From Blastococcus sp. TF02A-30 (GTDB taxonomy: Bacteria > Actinomycetota > Actinomycetes > Mycobacteriales > Geodermatophilaceae): a DNA stretch of 64,000 nt. Positions within the stretch are counted from its first letter, which is position 1. Each line of letters begins with the position of its first letter. The stretch is from contig NZ_QOHJ01000006.1 of NCBI RefSeq assembly GCF_003319185.1, positions 1 to 64,000 of the forward strand, written 5' to 3'. Positions 17,162 to 25,900 of the stretch are shown here, piece after piece. A program made the translations under genes and the position numbers. The notes under the pieces were generated by a model. It was not told the DNA's origin. It worked only from the letters and a program-made list of their open reading frames with translations, and did not search any database.

Positions 17162-17268
17162 CGACGTCACCATGGACCGGTATGCCGCGGGACGGAAGGC
17201 CTGCTGACGCGCCATGTCGCACGGCGTGCCACCGTACGGAGGACGACGCGACGCGGAGGGACGATCGG

Positions 17269-18174
17269 GTGGCAGAGCAGGCGCCAGGGGAGAGCCGCAC
17301 CGTGGACCTGGACGGCCCGGTGCACTACGTCGACTTCGGCGGGCCGGAGGACGCCCCGCGGGTGGTCCTCGTGCACGGCCTGGGCGGCTCGCACCTGAAC
17401 TGGGACGTGCTCGCCCCGCTGCTGCGACCGCACGCCCGCGTGCTCGCCATCGACCTCCCGGGGTTCGGCCGCAGCGAGCCGGGGGAGCGGCGGGCCACGG
17501 TGCAGGCCAACGTGGCCGTGCTCGACCGGTTCCTGGCCGAGGTGGCCGGCGAGCCGGTGGTCCTGGTCGGCAACTCGATGGGCGGGATGATCTCGATCCT
17601 GCAGGCGGCCGCGCACCCGGGGTCGGTGAGCGGGCTGGTGCTGCTCGACCCGGCCGTCCCGGGGCCTCGTCGCAAGCTCGACCCCCTGGTGGCCGCCACC
17701 TTCGCCCTCTACGCCGTCCCCTTCCTCGGTGAGCGCTTCCTGTGGCTGCGGCGCAGCCGCACCACCCCGCTGCAGCGCGTTCGGGAGACCCTGCGGCTGG
17801 TCGGCGTCGACCCCGACGAGCTGCCGCCGCACGTCATCGACCGCTCCGTCGTGCTGCTCGAGGAGCGCCAGGACGTGTCGGGCATGGACAAGGCCTTCCT
17901 CGTCGCCGCCCGGTCGCTGCTCATCCAGCTGGCGGCACCGCAGCGCTACCGCGAGGCCATGGAAGCGGTCACCGCACCGGTGCTCCTCGTGCAGGGCGAC
18001 CGCGACCGGCTGGTGTCGGTCCACGCCGCCCGCGACATCGCGCGACGGCACCCCCGGTGGCGCTACGTCGAGCTCGCCGGTGTGGGGCACGTGCCGCAGC
18101 TCCAGGTGCCCGACCGGGTGGCCGAGGAACTGCTCGGCTGGCTCGCGCAGACCCCTGGCGCGCAGCGGGCCTGA
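17269..18174 (+). CDS. Alpha/beta hydrolase
   Basis: A 301-residue alpha/beta hydrolase with VHGLGGSHLNWD (oxyanion loop), IDLPGFGRSEPGE, nucleophile Ser in VGNSMGGMI near residue 103, acid in VQGDRDRLV and catalytic His in GVGHVPQLQVPD near 280. The full triad is present. The GTG at 17269 has GGAGGG eight bases upstream. The relatively long lid between the Ser and the acid (residues 130-220) resembles MhpC/BphD-like and epoxide-hydrolase-like members. The substrate is not evident. Its stop lies inside a TGACCGGCGGTCA palindrome shared with the stop of the convergent epimerase gene. Confidence 0.85.
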   Translation: MAEQAPGESRTVDLDGPVHYVDFGGPEDAPRVVLVHGLGGSHLNWDVLAPLLRPHARVLAIDLPGFGRSEPGERRATVQANVAVLDRFLAEVAGEPVVLVGNSMGGMISILQAAAHPGSVSGLVLLDPAVPGPRRKLDPLVAATFALYAVPFLGERFLWLRRSRTTPLQRVRETLRLVGVDPDELPPHVIDRSVVLLEERQDVSGMDKAFLVAARSLLIQLAAPQRYREAMEAVTAPVLLVQGDRDRLVSVHAARDIARRHPRWRYVELAGVGHVPQLQVPDRVAEELLGWLAQTPGAQRA

Positions 18175-18181
18175 CCGGCGG

Positions 18182-19210
18182 TCAGCCGTCGAGCGTCGCG
18201 CGCAGCGCCTCCAGGCCGGTGTACCGCGGGCGCCAGCCCAGCTGCTCGCGGGCCCGCGTGGTGTCCATGATCGCCGGTCGGGTCGCGGCCTCCACCCACT
18301 CGGCCACCGGCGGCAGGAACGGCAGCCGGGTGACCGCCCGGGCCGCGGCCTGCCCGGCGCCGGCGGGCACCGGGATCGGCAGCGCGCCGAACTCCCGGGC
18401 GACGTCGCCCGCGGTGAGCACCCCGTCGCCCGCGATGTTGTAGGCGCCGGGCGGGCCCGCTGCGACGACGCACAGCTGCAGCGCCTGGCCCACGTCCTCC
18501 TCGTGGACGAACTGCAGGGGCAGCTCCGGGACGACGACGGGCACCGGCAGCGGCAGCCGGCGGGGCCGGGAGAACAGCCGCCGGCCGAGCGGTGCCAGCG
18601 GGCCCGGGAGGACGTCCTTGGCGCCGACGACGTTGGGGCCCAGCACGACCGGCGGGCGCAGCAGGTAGAGGGCGAGGTCCGGCGCGGTCGCCTGCTCCTG
18701 CTCCAGCAGCTGCTCGAGCTCGGCCTTCTCCTGCGCGTAGAACAGCCGGGACGCCGGCCGGGTCGGCCAGTCCTCGCCGATCAGCGCCGGGTTGTCGGGG
18801 TGGAAGCCGTAGGCGGCCACCGACGAGGCGTACACGAACCGGCGGGCGCCGACGGCGGCCGCGGCGCGGAAGACGTTGAGCGTGCCGTCGACGTTGATCG
18901 CCCGGGTGGTCTCGCGCGAGGCGTTGCCCGTGATCAGGAAGGCCAGGTGCACGACGACGTCGGCCCCCCGGAACGCCTCCAGCAGCGCACCGGAGTCGCG
19001 GACGTCGCCCTGCCGGTACTCCATCTTCGACCAGCCGCGCGCGGCGGGGTCGAACGGGCGGCGGGCGATGCCGATGACCCGGTCGACGCGGTCGTCCTCC
19101 TGGAGGAGCGGGACCAGGCCGGCCCCGAAGGTGCCGGTGGGTCCGGTGACCGCGACGGTCAGGCCGCGCTCACCGGTCGGGCCGGGACGGCGCTTCCGGG
19201 CCGGGCTCAC
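18182..19210 (-). CDS. NAD-dependent epimerase/dehydratase
   Basis: A 342-residue extended SDR. The Rossmann motif VTGPTGTFGAGLV lies near residue 20 after a basic N-terminal extension (SPARKRRPGPTGERG). DVVVHLAF, YASSVAAYG and the catalytic FYAQEK (Tyr-x-x-x-Lys near 157) follow. These proteins act on nucleotide sugars or on steroid or aldehyde substrates. The GTG start overlaps the stop of the wax-ester-synthase-like gene (GTGA), so the two are co-translated and may act in one lipid pathway, possibly reducing a fatty or isoprenoid intermediate (inference). Confidence 0.85.
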   Translation of the reverse strand: MSPARKRRPGPTGERGLTVAVTGPTGTFGAGLVPLLQEDDRVDRVIGIARRPFDPAARGWSKMEYRQGDVRDSGALLEAFRGADVVVHLAFLITGNASRETTRAINVDGTLNVFRAAAAVGARRFVYASSVAAYGFHPDNPALIGEDWPTRPASRLFYAQEKAELEQLLEQEQATAPDLALYLLRPPVVLGPNVVGAKDVLPGPLAPLGRRLFSRPRRLPLPVPVVVPELPLQFVHEEDVGQALQLCVVAAGPPGAYNIAGDGVLTAGDVAREFGALPIPVPAGAGQAAARAVTRLPFLPPVAEWVEAATRPAIMDTTRAREQLGWRPRYTGLEALRATLDG

Positions 19211-20703
19211 CGGGCGGCTGCCGACGCCGACCGCTTCCGCGGCTTGCGCGCGCGGCCGGTGCCCGGCGGTGGTGAGGGGGTCGCGGGCTGCTGCACCTCC
19301 GGTGTCTGCTGCTGGGCGCGGGCGTGCACCAGGAGCTCCTCCAGACCGCGGCGGATGCCGTTGGAGAGCACGTCGACGTCGGGGAAGGCGTCGAAGTCGG
19401 CGTTGATGCCGAAGGTGATCGTGTCGAGGTAGCTGAAGATCCCGATCGAGCAGCGGGTGCCGCCGGCGATGGGCACGTAGGCGTGCGCCGAGCACATGCG
19501 CCGGCCGAGGACGTACAGCGGCACGCGCGGGCCGGGCACGTTCGTGGTCACCGCCTGGCACCACATCTGCCCGGCGTTCACGGCGGCACGGACCCCCGCG
19601 GCCAGCAGCGTCGGCGCGACGAAGTCGCCCATCGCGATGATCGACGGCACGTCGACCGCCTGCATCGCCTTCTTGTACTCGTCCATCTGCCCGCGGATGC
19701 TGCGCAGCCGGGACAGCGGATCGGGGTCGCCGACGGGCAGGTCGACGAAGACGGCGGACACCCGGTTGTCCAGGGTGCCGCGCTGGCCCTCCGAGCGCAC
19801 CGACACCGGCACCATCGACCGGACGACGAGCTTCTCCGACGACAGCTCGCCGCGGGCCTTCAGCAGGTCGCGGAACCCGGCGGCGATCGCGGTGAGGACG
19901 ACGTCGTTGACCGTGCCGCCCAGGGCCGTGCGCGCGGCCTTGAACTCGTCGAGCTGGCCGCTGGTCCAGGCCCAGCGGCGGTGGGGGCCGATGGGCCCGT
20001 TGAGCGAGCGGGCGGTGGGTGTGACCGCCTGCTTGGCCAGCGAGGGCAGCGTGGACGCCAGCGTGCGCCCGGACTCGAGCAGCCCCTTGGCCGTCCGCGA
20101 GACGGAGCCGGCGCCGGGCAGCGAGGTCACCTGGCGCAGCGGGTGGCTCACCGCGTCGGCGACGGCGCCGGCGACCAGGGCCGCGTTGGACGGGCTGCGC
20201 TGCGGCGTCCAGTCGCGCGGCTCCTCGTGCTGGGCGTCGGGGGAGAGGTCGAACATCAGCTGCATCAGGTCGGTGCCGGCGACGCCGTCGACCATGCAGT
20301 GGTGGACCTTGGAGATGATCGCCCAGCGCCCTTCGGCCAGGCCCTCGACCAGCCACAGCTCCCACAGCGGCTTGGCCATGTCGAGGCGCTGGCCCAGCAC
20401 CCGGCCGGCCAGGTTGCGCAGCTGCTCGTCCGACCCGGGGCTGGGCACGGCGGTGTGCCGCACGTGGTACAGGATCTGGAAGTGCGGGTCGTCCACCCAC
20501 ATCGGGCGGCCCAGCTGCATCGGCACCTCGCGCACCCGCTGCCGGTAGCGGGGCACCAGCGGCAGCTTGCCCAGCAGCAGCCGGACGATGTCGCCGTAGG
20601 ACGGGGCCGGGCCCTCGAAGACCGCCACCGATCCGACGTGCATGGGGGTGTTCTCGTGCTCGGCGAAGTAGAAGCCGCTGTCGAGCGCGCTCATCCGGTC
20701 CAC
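19207..20703 (-). CDS. WS/DGAT-family acyltransferase
   Basis: A 498-residue wax ester synthase/diacylglycerol acyltransferase family protein, which joins acyl-CoA to an alcohol or diacylglycerol to make storage lipid. The catalytic HHxxxDG motif is intact (VHHCMVDG near residue 134), as is the PLW motif (AKPLWELWLVEG) and the C-terminal NVPGP motif. The GTG at 20703 gives VDRMSALDSGFYFAE, the standard family N-terminus, with GAGGAG seven bases upstream. The C-terminal 45 residues are a Pro/Ala/Arg-rich tail not needed by the fold. It is the first gene of a two-gene unit with the epimerase. Storage-lipid synthesis would fit a soil or rock actinobacterium. Confidence 0.92.
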   Translation of the reverse strand: MDRMSALDSGFYFAEHENTPMHVGSVAVFEGPAPSYGDIVRLLLGKLPLVPRYRQRVREVPMQLGRPMWVDDPHFQILYHVRHTAVPSPGSDEQLRNLAGRVLGQRLDMAKPLWELWLVEGLAEGRWAIISKVHHCMVDGVAGTDLMQLMFDLSPDAQHEEPRDWTPQRSPSNAALVAGAVADAVSHPLRQVTSLPGAGSVSRTAKGLLESGRTLASTLPSLAKQAVTPTARSLNGPIGPHRRWAWTSGQLDEFKAARTALGGTVNDVVLTAIAAGFRDLLKARGELSSEKLVVRSMVPVSVRSEGQRGTLDNRVSAVFVDLPVGDPDPLSRLRSIRGQMDEYKKAMQAVDVPSIIAMGDFVAPTLLAAGVRAAVNAGQMWCQAVTTNVPGPRVPLYVLGRRMCSAHAYVPIAGGTRCSIGIFSYLDTITFGINADFDAFPDVDVLSNGIRRGLEELLVHARAQQQTPEVQQPATPSPPPGTGRARKPRKRSASAAAR

Positions 20704-20853
20704 GTTCAGCTCCTCACCGCCCGGCGTCCGCTTCTGGGACGCCCCGGCAGTTCCACGTCGTCGGGGTGGCAGCGAAGCTAGGGCCGGAGCCCTGGCCCCG
20801 CAAACCGGCCGTGTGATGGCGACCACAGGAGTCGTGCCCCGGTTACCGCCCGG

Positions 20854-21819
20854 TCAACCGGACTTCCGGAACCCGCCGTCCACGCGGTCGAGCAACGTGA
20901 GGAACGCCTGGTCCACGACCTGGTTACGGGTGAGGTTGACGCTGTGCCCGGCCCCTGGGACGACGACCAGCTCGGCGCCCACGGCCTCCGCGATCCGCCG
21001 TCCGTGGGCCGCGGGGGTGAGCCGGTCGTGCGTCGCGGCCACGACGGTGACCGGCACCCGCCGCAGCACCTCCAGCGCCGCCGTCTCGTCGTGGTCGAGG
21101 AACGTCGCGTAGAAGGCGGCGGCCACCGGGTAGGGCGTCTCCTCGAGCAGCTGCTGCACCAACCGGACGTGCGCGGGGGTGGCGTCGTCCCGGCCGAACA
21201 GCAGCCGACGGGTGAACCAGCGGCCGAAGGCGCTGCCCCGCCACCGGAAGCGCTCGAGCAGCGGGGCGACGAGCTGGAGCAGGCGCAGGTAGAACGGCAG
21301 CAGCCGGAGCCGGCGGATCAGCTGCACGAGCCGGCCGAGGACGCCGGTCTCGACCAGGCCGCCGGCCGAGGTGGCCAGCAGGAAGACACCGACGACGCGG
21401 GTGCCGAACAGCTCGGGCCGCTGCCGGGCCAGCGCCAGCACGCTCATCCCGCCCATGGAGTGCCCGGCCAGCACGACGGGCCCGGACGGCGCGGTCGCGT
21501 CCAGCACCTGCCCCAGGTCGCGGCCGGTACGGTCGATCGTCGCCTCCGACAGCGGCGTCCACCCCGACCGGCCGTGCCCGCGGTGGTCCCAGAGCACGAC
21601 CCGGGCGCGGTCGCGCAGCGCGGCGCGCTGCAGCTCCCACTCGGCCAGCCGGGCGGTGAACCCGTGCGACAGGACCACGGTCAGCGGCGCGTCCTCCCGC
21701 CCGTCGACCTCGACGTGCAGGTCGACGCCGTCGTCGGTGCGGACGGTCCGCGATCCCGGCGGCGGCGGTCCGGTCAGGGGCGGGAGCTCGAGCACGGGTT
21801 CGGGGCGCACACCGCTCAT
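20854..21819 (-). CDS. Alpha/beta hydrolase
   Basis: A 321-residue hydrolase with VVLSHGFTARLAEWE, WDHRGHGRSG, nucleophile Ser in AGHSMGGMSVLAL near residue 121 and final His in PGAGHSVNLTRNQ near 300. A basic helical cap (RLVQLIRRLRLLPFYLRLLQL) sits between Ser and the acid, which may touch the membrane or a lipid substrate. The N-terminus before residue 20 is Pro-rich. It lies between the acyltransferase unit and the FUSC gene, on the same strand but 150 bp from the former. The substrate is unknown. Confidence 0.85.
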   Translation of the reverse strand: MSGVRPEPVLELPPLTGPPPPGSRTVRTDDGVDLHVEVDGREDAPLTVVLSHGFTARLAEWELQRAALRDRARVVLWDHRGHGRSGWTPLSEATIDRTGRDLGQVLDATAPSGPVVLAGHSMGGMSVLALARQRPELFGTRVVGVFLLATSAGGLVETGVLGRLVQLIRRLRLLPFYLRLLQLVAPLLERFRWRGSAFGRWFTRRLLFGRDDATPAHVRLVQQLLEETPYPVAAAFYATFLDHDETAALEVLRRVPVTVVAATHDRLTPAAHGRRIAEAVGAELVVVPGAGHSVNLTRNQVVDQAFLTLLDRVDGGFRKSG

Positions 21820-21857
21820 CCGAGGGTGCCGCGGTCGCCGGTGCAACCGCAGGCCGG

Positions 21858-23825
21858 TCAGCGCTCCCCGGCGGCTCTCCGGCCGGGGGCGTTCTCCCGC
21901 ACCAGGCGGCGGGCGGTGTCCACCTCGCGGGCGACCGGGGCGAGCACGCCCTCGGCCAGCAGCTCCGCGTCGTCGTCCGCTGCCGATGCCCGCACGTCGT
22001 CCTCCAGCTGCCGGATCGCCCGCCGCAGGACGGCGACCTGCGCGAGGTCGGGGACCGGCTCGCCCTCGCGGGTCGCGATCACCGCCTCGGTGACGGCGTC
22101 CGCGGTCCGCTCCAGCTGCACGATGACCGGCCACCAGGCGGCCGCACGGGTGCTGATCGGCGGGGGCTCGGCGAGTCGGCGCTGCAGCTGGGTCTGCAGC
22201 TCGGTGAGCGCCCGGTAGGTGCGCCGGCGCGCCCGCCGGCGATCGGCCGAGCTGCCGGTGAACGCGGCCTCGACGAACCCGTCGAGGGCCACGGCGGCGT
22301 CGCGCAGCGCCTGGTCCAGCGGTGCCCGCCAGGTCTGCGGCCACAGCAGGTACCCGAAGACGAGCACGATGGCGCAGCCGATGAGGGTGTCGGTGAGCCG
22401 CTCCAGGACCAGGCTGGGGTCGTCGAGGGCCAGGTCGAGCATCAGCAGGATCACCGGGGTCTGGAAGACCGAGAACAGGCCGAAGTTGGCCGCCCGGGCC
22501 CACGGCAGCACGCCGGCGAAGACGGCGATGGCCAGGACGAGCCATCCGCTGCGGGGGAACGCGGCCAGCAGCGCCGAGCCGAGCAGCACCCCGAGCAGGG
22601 TGCCGGCGCCGCGCTGCACCGCCCGGCCGAACACCGATCCGAAGTCGGGCTTGAGCACGATCGCCACGGTGAGCAGCACCCAGTAGGGACGGTGCGTGGG
22701 CAGCCACTGGCGGGCCACCTCGGCGATGCTCATGCACAGCGTGAGGCGGAGGGCGAACGCCCGGCTGTCGGCGCTGGCCAGCGTGCGGTCGACCAGCTCG
22801 CGCGCGCGGGCCCGGCGGTCGAGCGCAGGGCTCGGGGCGGCGGCCCCCGCCCGTTCCTCGGGGTCGCCGACGACGTTCCACACCAGCCGGACGCCGTGCC
22901 GCACGGCCCGTCGGACGGGCAGCCCCTCCTCGACCGGTGCCGGGCGCTCGCCGGGCAGCTCCCGGTCGCCGGTGAGCGCCGCCGCGAGGTCCCGCGCGGC
23001 CGCGACGTCCACCGGATCGGCCGGCACCCGTGCGCGGGCGGCGGCCACCGAGGCCTCGACGAGCGGAGCGGCGGAGTTGAGCACCCCGGCCAGCTCGGAG
23101 AGCTCGCGCACCCGCCCGGCCATGTGGCTGCGGCTGCGGATCACCCGGTCGTAGGCGGCGTTCAGCGCGGTGGTCAGCGCACGCCGGGCGTCGTCGGCGT
23201 CCTCGGGGCGGCCGGCCTCCAGCAGGTCGGCGATCCGGGAGAAGACGGCGGCGACGGCGGTGCGGTCGGGATCCGCGGCCTCGGTCGCCGTCTGGACGAG
23301 GGTGAGCGCGGTCGCCCACGCGGCGCCCACGAGGAAGCAGCCGATCTCCTCGTACCAGGACAGCGACGACGCGAAGCCCGACGCCAGCGCGGTGTAGACC
23401 AGCAGCTGCAGCGAGGCCAGCGACATCGTGGCGTTCACCTGGCTGATCAGCGCCGCGGCCGCGGAGATCAGCGCGATGACCAGCACCGGCGCCCACCCGC
23501 CGCCCTCGGCGAACCCGCCGACGACCAGCCCGAGCACGCCGAACGCCGTCGCCGCGGTGGTCCGCCGCAGCTTGTCGCGCAGCGGCCCCGCCTGCGGGGC
23601 GAGGGTGGCGACGAGGGCGCCCATCGTCGCGAAGACACCGGCGCTCAGGGCCGCCCCGGGCCGCACGCCACCGGTCGCCGCCACGGTCACCGCCAGCGGT
23701 GCGGGGATGGCGACGGCGAAGCGGGCGACGTCCCGCCAGGGCACCGGCGGCCGGTTGGTGCGCACCAGCTCCTCGAGCCAGGCCGGCGCGTGCAGGCTCC
23801 TGCTCCTGCCGCCCGCGCCGCTCAC
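21858..23825 (-). CDS. FUSC-family membrane transporter
   Basis: A 655-residue membrane protein with two bundles of about six helices each (residues 35-190 and 365-510) separated and followed by long cytoplasmic helical regions. This is the layout of the fusaric-acid-resistance/aromatic-acid-exporter (FUSC, AaeB-like) family. The second bundle carries the family motif LKPDFGSVFGRAVQRGAGTLLG. Members export aromatic acids, but no membrane-fusion partner is encoded beside it, as expected for a Gram-positive. The GTG start at 23825 is divergent from the nif3-like gene 71 bp away. The exported compound is unknown. Confidence 0.85.
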   Translation of the reverse strand: MSGAGGRSRSLHAPAWLEELVRTNRPPVPWRDVARFAVAIPAPLAVTVAATGGVRPGAALSAGVFATMGALVATLAPQAGPLRDKLRRTTAATAFGVLGLVVGGFAEGGGWAPVLVIALISAAAALISQVNATMSLASLQLLVYTALASGFASSLSWYEEIGCFLVGAAWATALTLVQTATEAADPDRTAVAAVFSRIADLLEAGRPEDADDARRALTTALNAAYDRVIRSRSHMAGRVRELSELAGVLNSAAPLVEASVAAARARVPADPVDVAAARDLAAALTGDRELPGERPAPVEEGLPVRRAVRHGVRLVWNVVGDPEERAGAAAPSPALDRRARARELVDRTLASADSRAFALRLTLCMSIAEVARQWLPTHRPYWVLLTVAIVLKPDFGSVFGRAVQRGAGTLLGVLLGSALLAAFPRSGWLVLAIAVFAGVLPWARAANFGLFSVFQTPVILLMLDLALDDPSLVLERLTDTLIGCAIVLVFGYLLWPQTWRAPLDQALRDAAVALDGFVEAAFTGSSADRRRARRRTYRALTELQTQLQRRLAEPPPISTRAAAWWPVIVQLERTADAVTEAVIATREGEPVPDLAQVAVLRRAIRQLEDDVRASAADDDAELLAEGVLAPVAREVDTARRLVRENAPGRRAAGER

Positions 23826-23896
23826 GCCCGAAGCTTGTCACCGACCGCCCGGCCTCCGCCGGAGGGCGGGGCGGGTGCTCCGTTACGGTCCGAGCC

Positions 23897-24736
23897 GTGA
23901 CCGTGCTGCTCGGCGAGGTGCTCGCGGCCCTCGAGGCCCGCTACGACCCGGCGCTGGCCGAGGGCTGGGACGCCGTCGGGCTGGTGTGCGGGGACCCGGC
24001 CGAACCGGTGCGCCGCGTGCTGTTCGCCGTCGACCCCACGACCGCCGTCGTCGACGAGGTGCTGGAGACAGGGGCGGACCTGCTGGTCACCCACCACCCG
24101 CTGCTGCTCAGCCCGGTGCACGGCGTGCCCGCCGACGACCCGAAGGGGCGCGTGGTGCACCGGCTGGTCCGCGCGGGTGCGGCGCTGTTCGTGGCGCACA
24201 CGAACGCCGACCGCGCGCCCGACGTCGGGGTGAACGCGGCGCTCGCCGGCGTCCTCGGGCTCGTCGGAGCCGTGCCGCTCGAGCCGGTGCCCACGGATCC
24301 GCGCGCCGGCCTGGGCCGGATCGGCGAGCTGCCGCAGCCGGTCTCCCTGCGCGGCTTCGCCGACCTGGTCGCGCGGGCGCTGCCGGCCACCGCCGGCGGG
24401 GTCCGGATCGCCGGCGACCCGGACCGGGAGGTGCGGCGCGTCGCGGTGTGCGGCGGCAGCGGCGGCTCGGTGCTCCCCGCCGCGGCCGCCGCCGGGGCCG
24501 ACGTGCTGCTGACCAGCGACCTCAAGCACCACCCGGTGTCCGACGCGCTGGAGGTGCCGGGCCCGGCGCTCTGCGACGTCGCGCACTGGGCCAGCGAGTG
24601 GCCGTGGCTGCCGGTGGCCGCGCGCACCCTGCGGGCGGACCTGGGGGAGCGGGTGGAGGTGGCCGTCTCCACCGTCCGCACCGATCCCTGGACGCACGCC
24701 ACCGGACCGCTCGGGGACGGCGCACCAGCCGGGTAG
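23897..24736 (+). CDS. Nif3-like dinuclear metal centre protein (DUF34)
   Basis: A 279-residue protein of the Nif3/YbgI (DUF34) family. The metal ligands are recognisable: LVTHHPLLL near residue 65, VAHTNADRAPDVG near 98 and the C-terminal half with VLLTSDLKHHPVSDA and CDVAHWASEW. Members form hexameric rings with two metals per subunit. A role as GTP cyclohydrolase I-like or as a metallochaperone has been proposed but is not settled. It is the short form, without the inserted PII-like domain. It begins the trio nif3-like, zinc-ribbon, RNase H conserved as Rv2230c-Rv2228c. Confidence 0.9.
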   Translation: MTVLLGEVLAALEARYDPALAEGWDAVGLVCGDPAEPVRRVLFAVDPTTAVVDEVLETGADLLVTHHPLLLSPVHGVPADDPKGRVVHRLVRAGAALFVAHTNADRAPDVGVNAALAGVLGLVGAVPLEPVPTDPRAGLGRIGELPQPVSLRGFADLVARALPATAGGVRIAGDPDREVRRVAVCGGSGGSVLPAAAAAGADVLLTSDLKHHPVSDALEVPGPALCDVAHWASEWPWLPVAARTLRADLGERVEVAVSTVRTDPWTHATGPLGDGAPAG

Positions 24737-25063
24737 TCGAAGGACCCCCGTGCCCCCCACCGCTCGCACGCTCGCGGCGGGCCCTGCACGGGGGCCGACC
24801 CACCGGACCTCCCGGGTAGTTGAAGGACCCCCGTGCCCCCCACCGCTCGCACGCTCGCGGCGGGGCCCTGCACGGGGGCCGACCCACCGGACCTCCCGGG
24901 TAGTCGAAGCACCCCCGTGCCCCCCACCGCTCGCACGCTCGCGGCGGGGCCCTGCACGGGGGCCGACCCACCGGACCTCCCGGGTAGTCGAAGGACCCCC
25001 GTGCCCCCCACCGCTCGCACGCTCGCGGCGGGGCCCTGCACGGGGGCCGACCCACCGGACCTC
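24729..25063 (+). repeat. Four tandem copies of an 84-bp palindromic repeat
   Basis: Copies lie at 24729-24811 (83 bp, one G short), 24812-24895, 24896-24979 and 24980-25063, followed by a 9-bp partial copy. They are almost identical: one T for C at the GTAGT(T/C)GA position of copy 2, and C for G in GAAG(C)A of copy 3. Each unit folds on itself: CCCCCGTGC pairs with GCACGGGGG outside, and CCCCACCGC with GCGGCGGGG inside. The array starts inside the nif3-like stop region (TAG at 24734-24736 is part of copy 1) and ends 18 bp before the next start. Single diverged copies occur at 2377, 3725, 13901 and 45095. Confidence 0.95.
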
Positions 25064-25080
25064 CCGGGTAGGTTCTTCCC

Positions 25081-25821
25081 GTGAAGGTCGACCACTTCGA
25101 GCAGCAGAAGCTCCTGGACCTCGCGGCGGAAGACGTCGCGCTGACCCAGCTGGCCCATCGCCGGAAGAACCTGCCGGAGGCCGCCGCGGTCGAGAGCGCC
25201 GAAGAGGCCGAGCGGGCGCTGGCCGGCGACGTGGTGCGGGCCGAGACCGAGGTCCGCGACCTCGAGCGCGACGTCAAGCGGCTCGAAGGCGACGTCGACA
25301 CCGTCCGCCAGCGGGCCGCCCGCGACCAGCAGCGCCTCGACGCCGGCGGGGTCAGCGCCCGGGAGACCACGAGCCTGCAGCTGGAGCTGGAGTCGCTGGG
25401 CCGCCGGCAGGCCGACCTGGAGGACCAGGAGCTCGAGCTCATGGAGCGGCTGGAGACGGCCGAGAAGGCGCTCGCCGCGGCGCGCGAGGGGCACGAGAAG
25501 GCCCGCGCGGAGCTGGAGCGGGCCACGCAGCTGCGCGACGACGCGCTGGCCGACATCGCCGACGGCACCAGCCGGCACGAGGCCGCCCGCGCGGCGGTGG
25601 CCGGCGGCATCTCCGCTCCGTTGCTGTCGCTGTACGACCGCATCCGCACCCAGACCGGCACCACCGGCGCCGCCATGCTCAAGGCCCGCCAGTGCCAGGG
25701 CTGCCGCATCGAGCTGTACGGCAACGAGCTGAACGCCGTCCGCAACGCCGATCCGCACGAGGTCGTCCGCTGCGAGAACTGCGGCCGGATCCTGGTGCGC
25801 ACCGCCGAGTCGGGGCTGTGA
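25081..25821 (+). CDS. Coiled-coil C4-type zinc-ribbon protein
   Basis: A 246-residue protein: a long helical coiled coil over residues 5-190 (repeated ERD, LEREVKRLE-like heptads) and a C-terminal zinc ribbon with CQGC near 205 and CENC near 231. It belongs to the zf-RING_7/CdsZ family (Rv2229c). Related proteins have been linked to RNA or nucleic-acid handling, and the neighbours here include RNase H. The GTG start at 25081 lies directly after the repeat array, so its leader may begin within the array. The next gene follows after 79 bp containing a second kind of repeat. Confidence 0.9.
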   Translation: MKVDHFEQQKLLDLAAEDVALTQLAHRRKNLPEAAAVESAEEAERALAGDVVRAETEVRDLERDVKRLEGDVDTVRQRAARDQQRLDAGGVSARETTSLQLELESLGRRQADLEDQELELMERLETAEKALAAAREGHEKARAELERATQLRDDALADIADGTSRHEAARAAVAGGISAPLLSLYDRIRTQTGTTGAAMLKARQCQGCRIELYGNELNAVRNADPHEVVRCENCGRILVRTAESGL

Positions 25822-25837
25822 GCCCCGCGAGGACGAC

Positions 25838-25900
25838 GGTCGGGGGAGCACCGCAGGGAGCGCCAGCGACCGAGGAGCGGATCGAGACCGGAGTCGAGCT
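25838..25900 (+). repeat. RBS-carrying intergenic repeat, copy B
   Basis: The 30-bp core at 25852-25881 is identical to the reverse complement of 5128-5157 in front of fabH. It ends GACCGGAGTCGAGCT, placing GGAG eight bases ahead of the GTG at 25901. The copy has the same orientation relative to the following gene as copy A. Confidence 0.7.

Noticed and set aside
24729-25063. CRISPR array
   Set aside because: The copies are directly adjacent with no unique spacers and no cas genes are present.
24750-25084. Frames coding for repeated 28-residue peptides across the tandem array, on both strands
   Set aside because: The unit is 84 bp, a multiple of three, so any open frame repeats. The units are palindromic intergenic DNA with diverged non-coding copies elsewhere.
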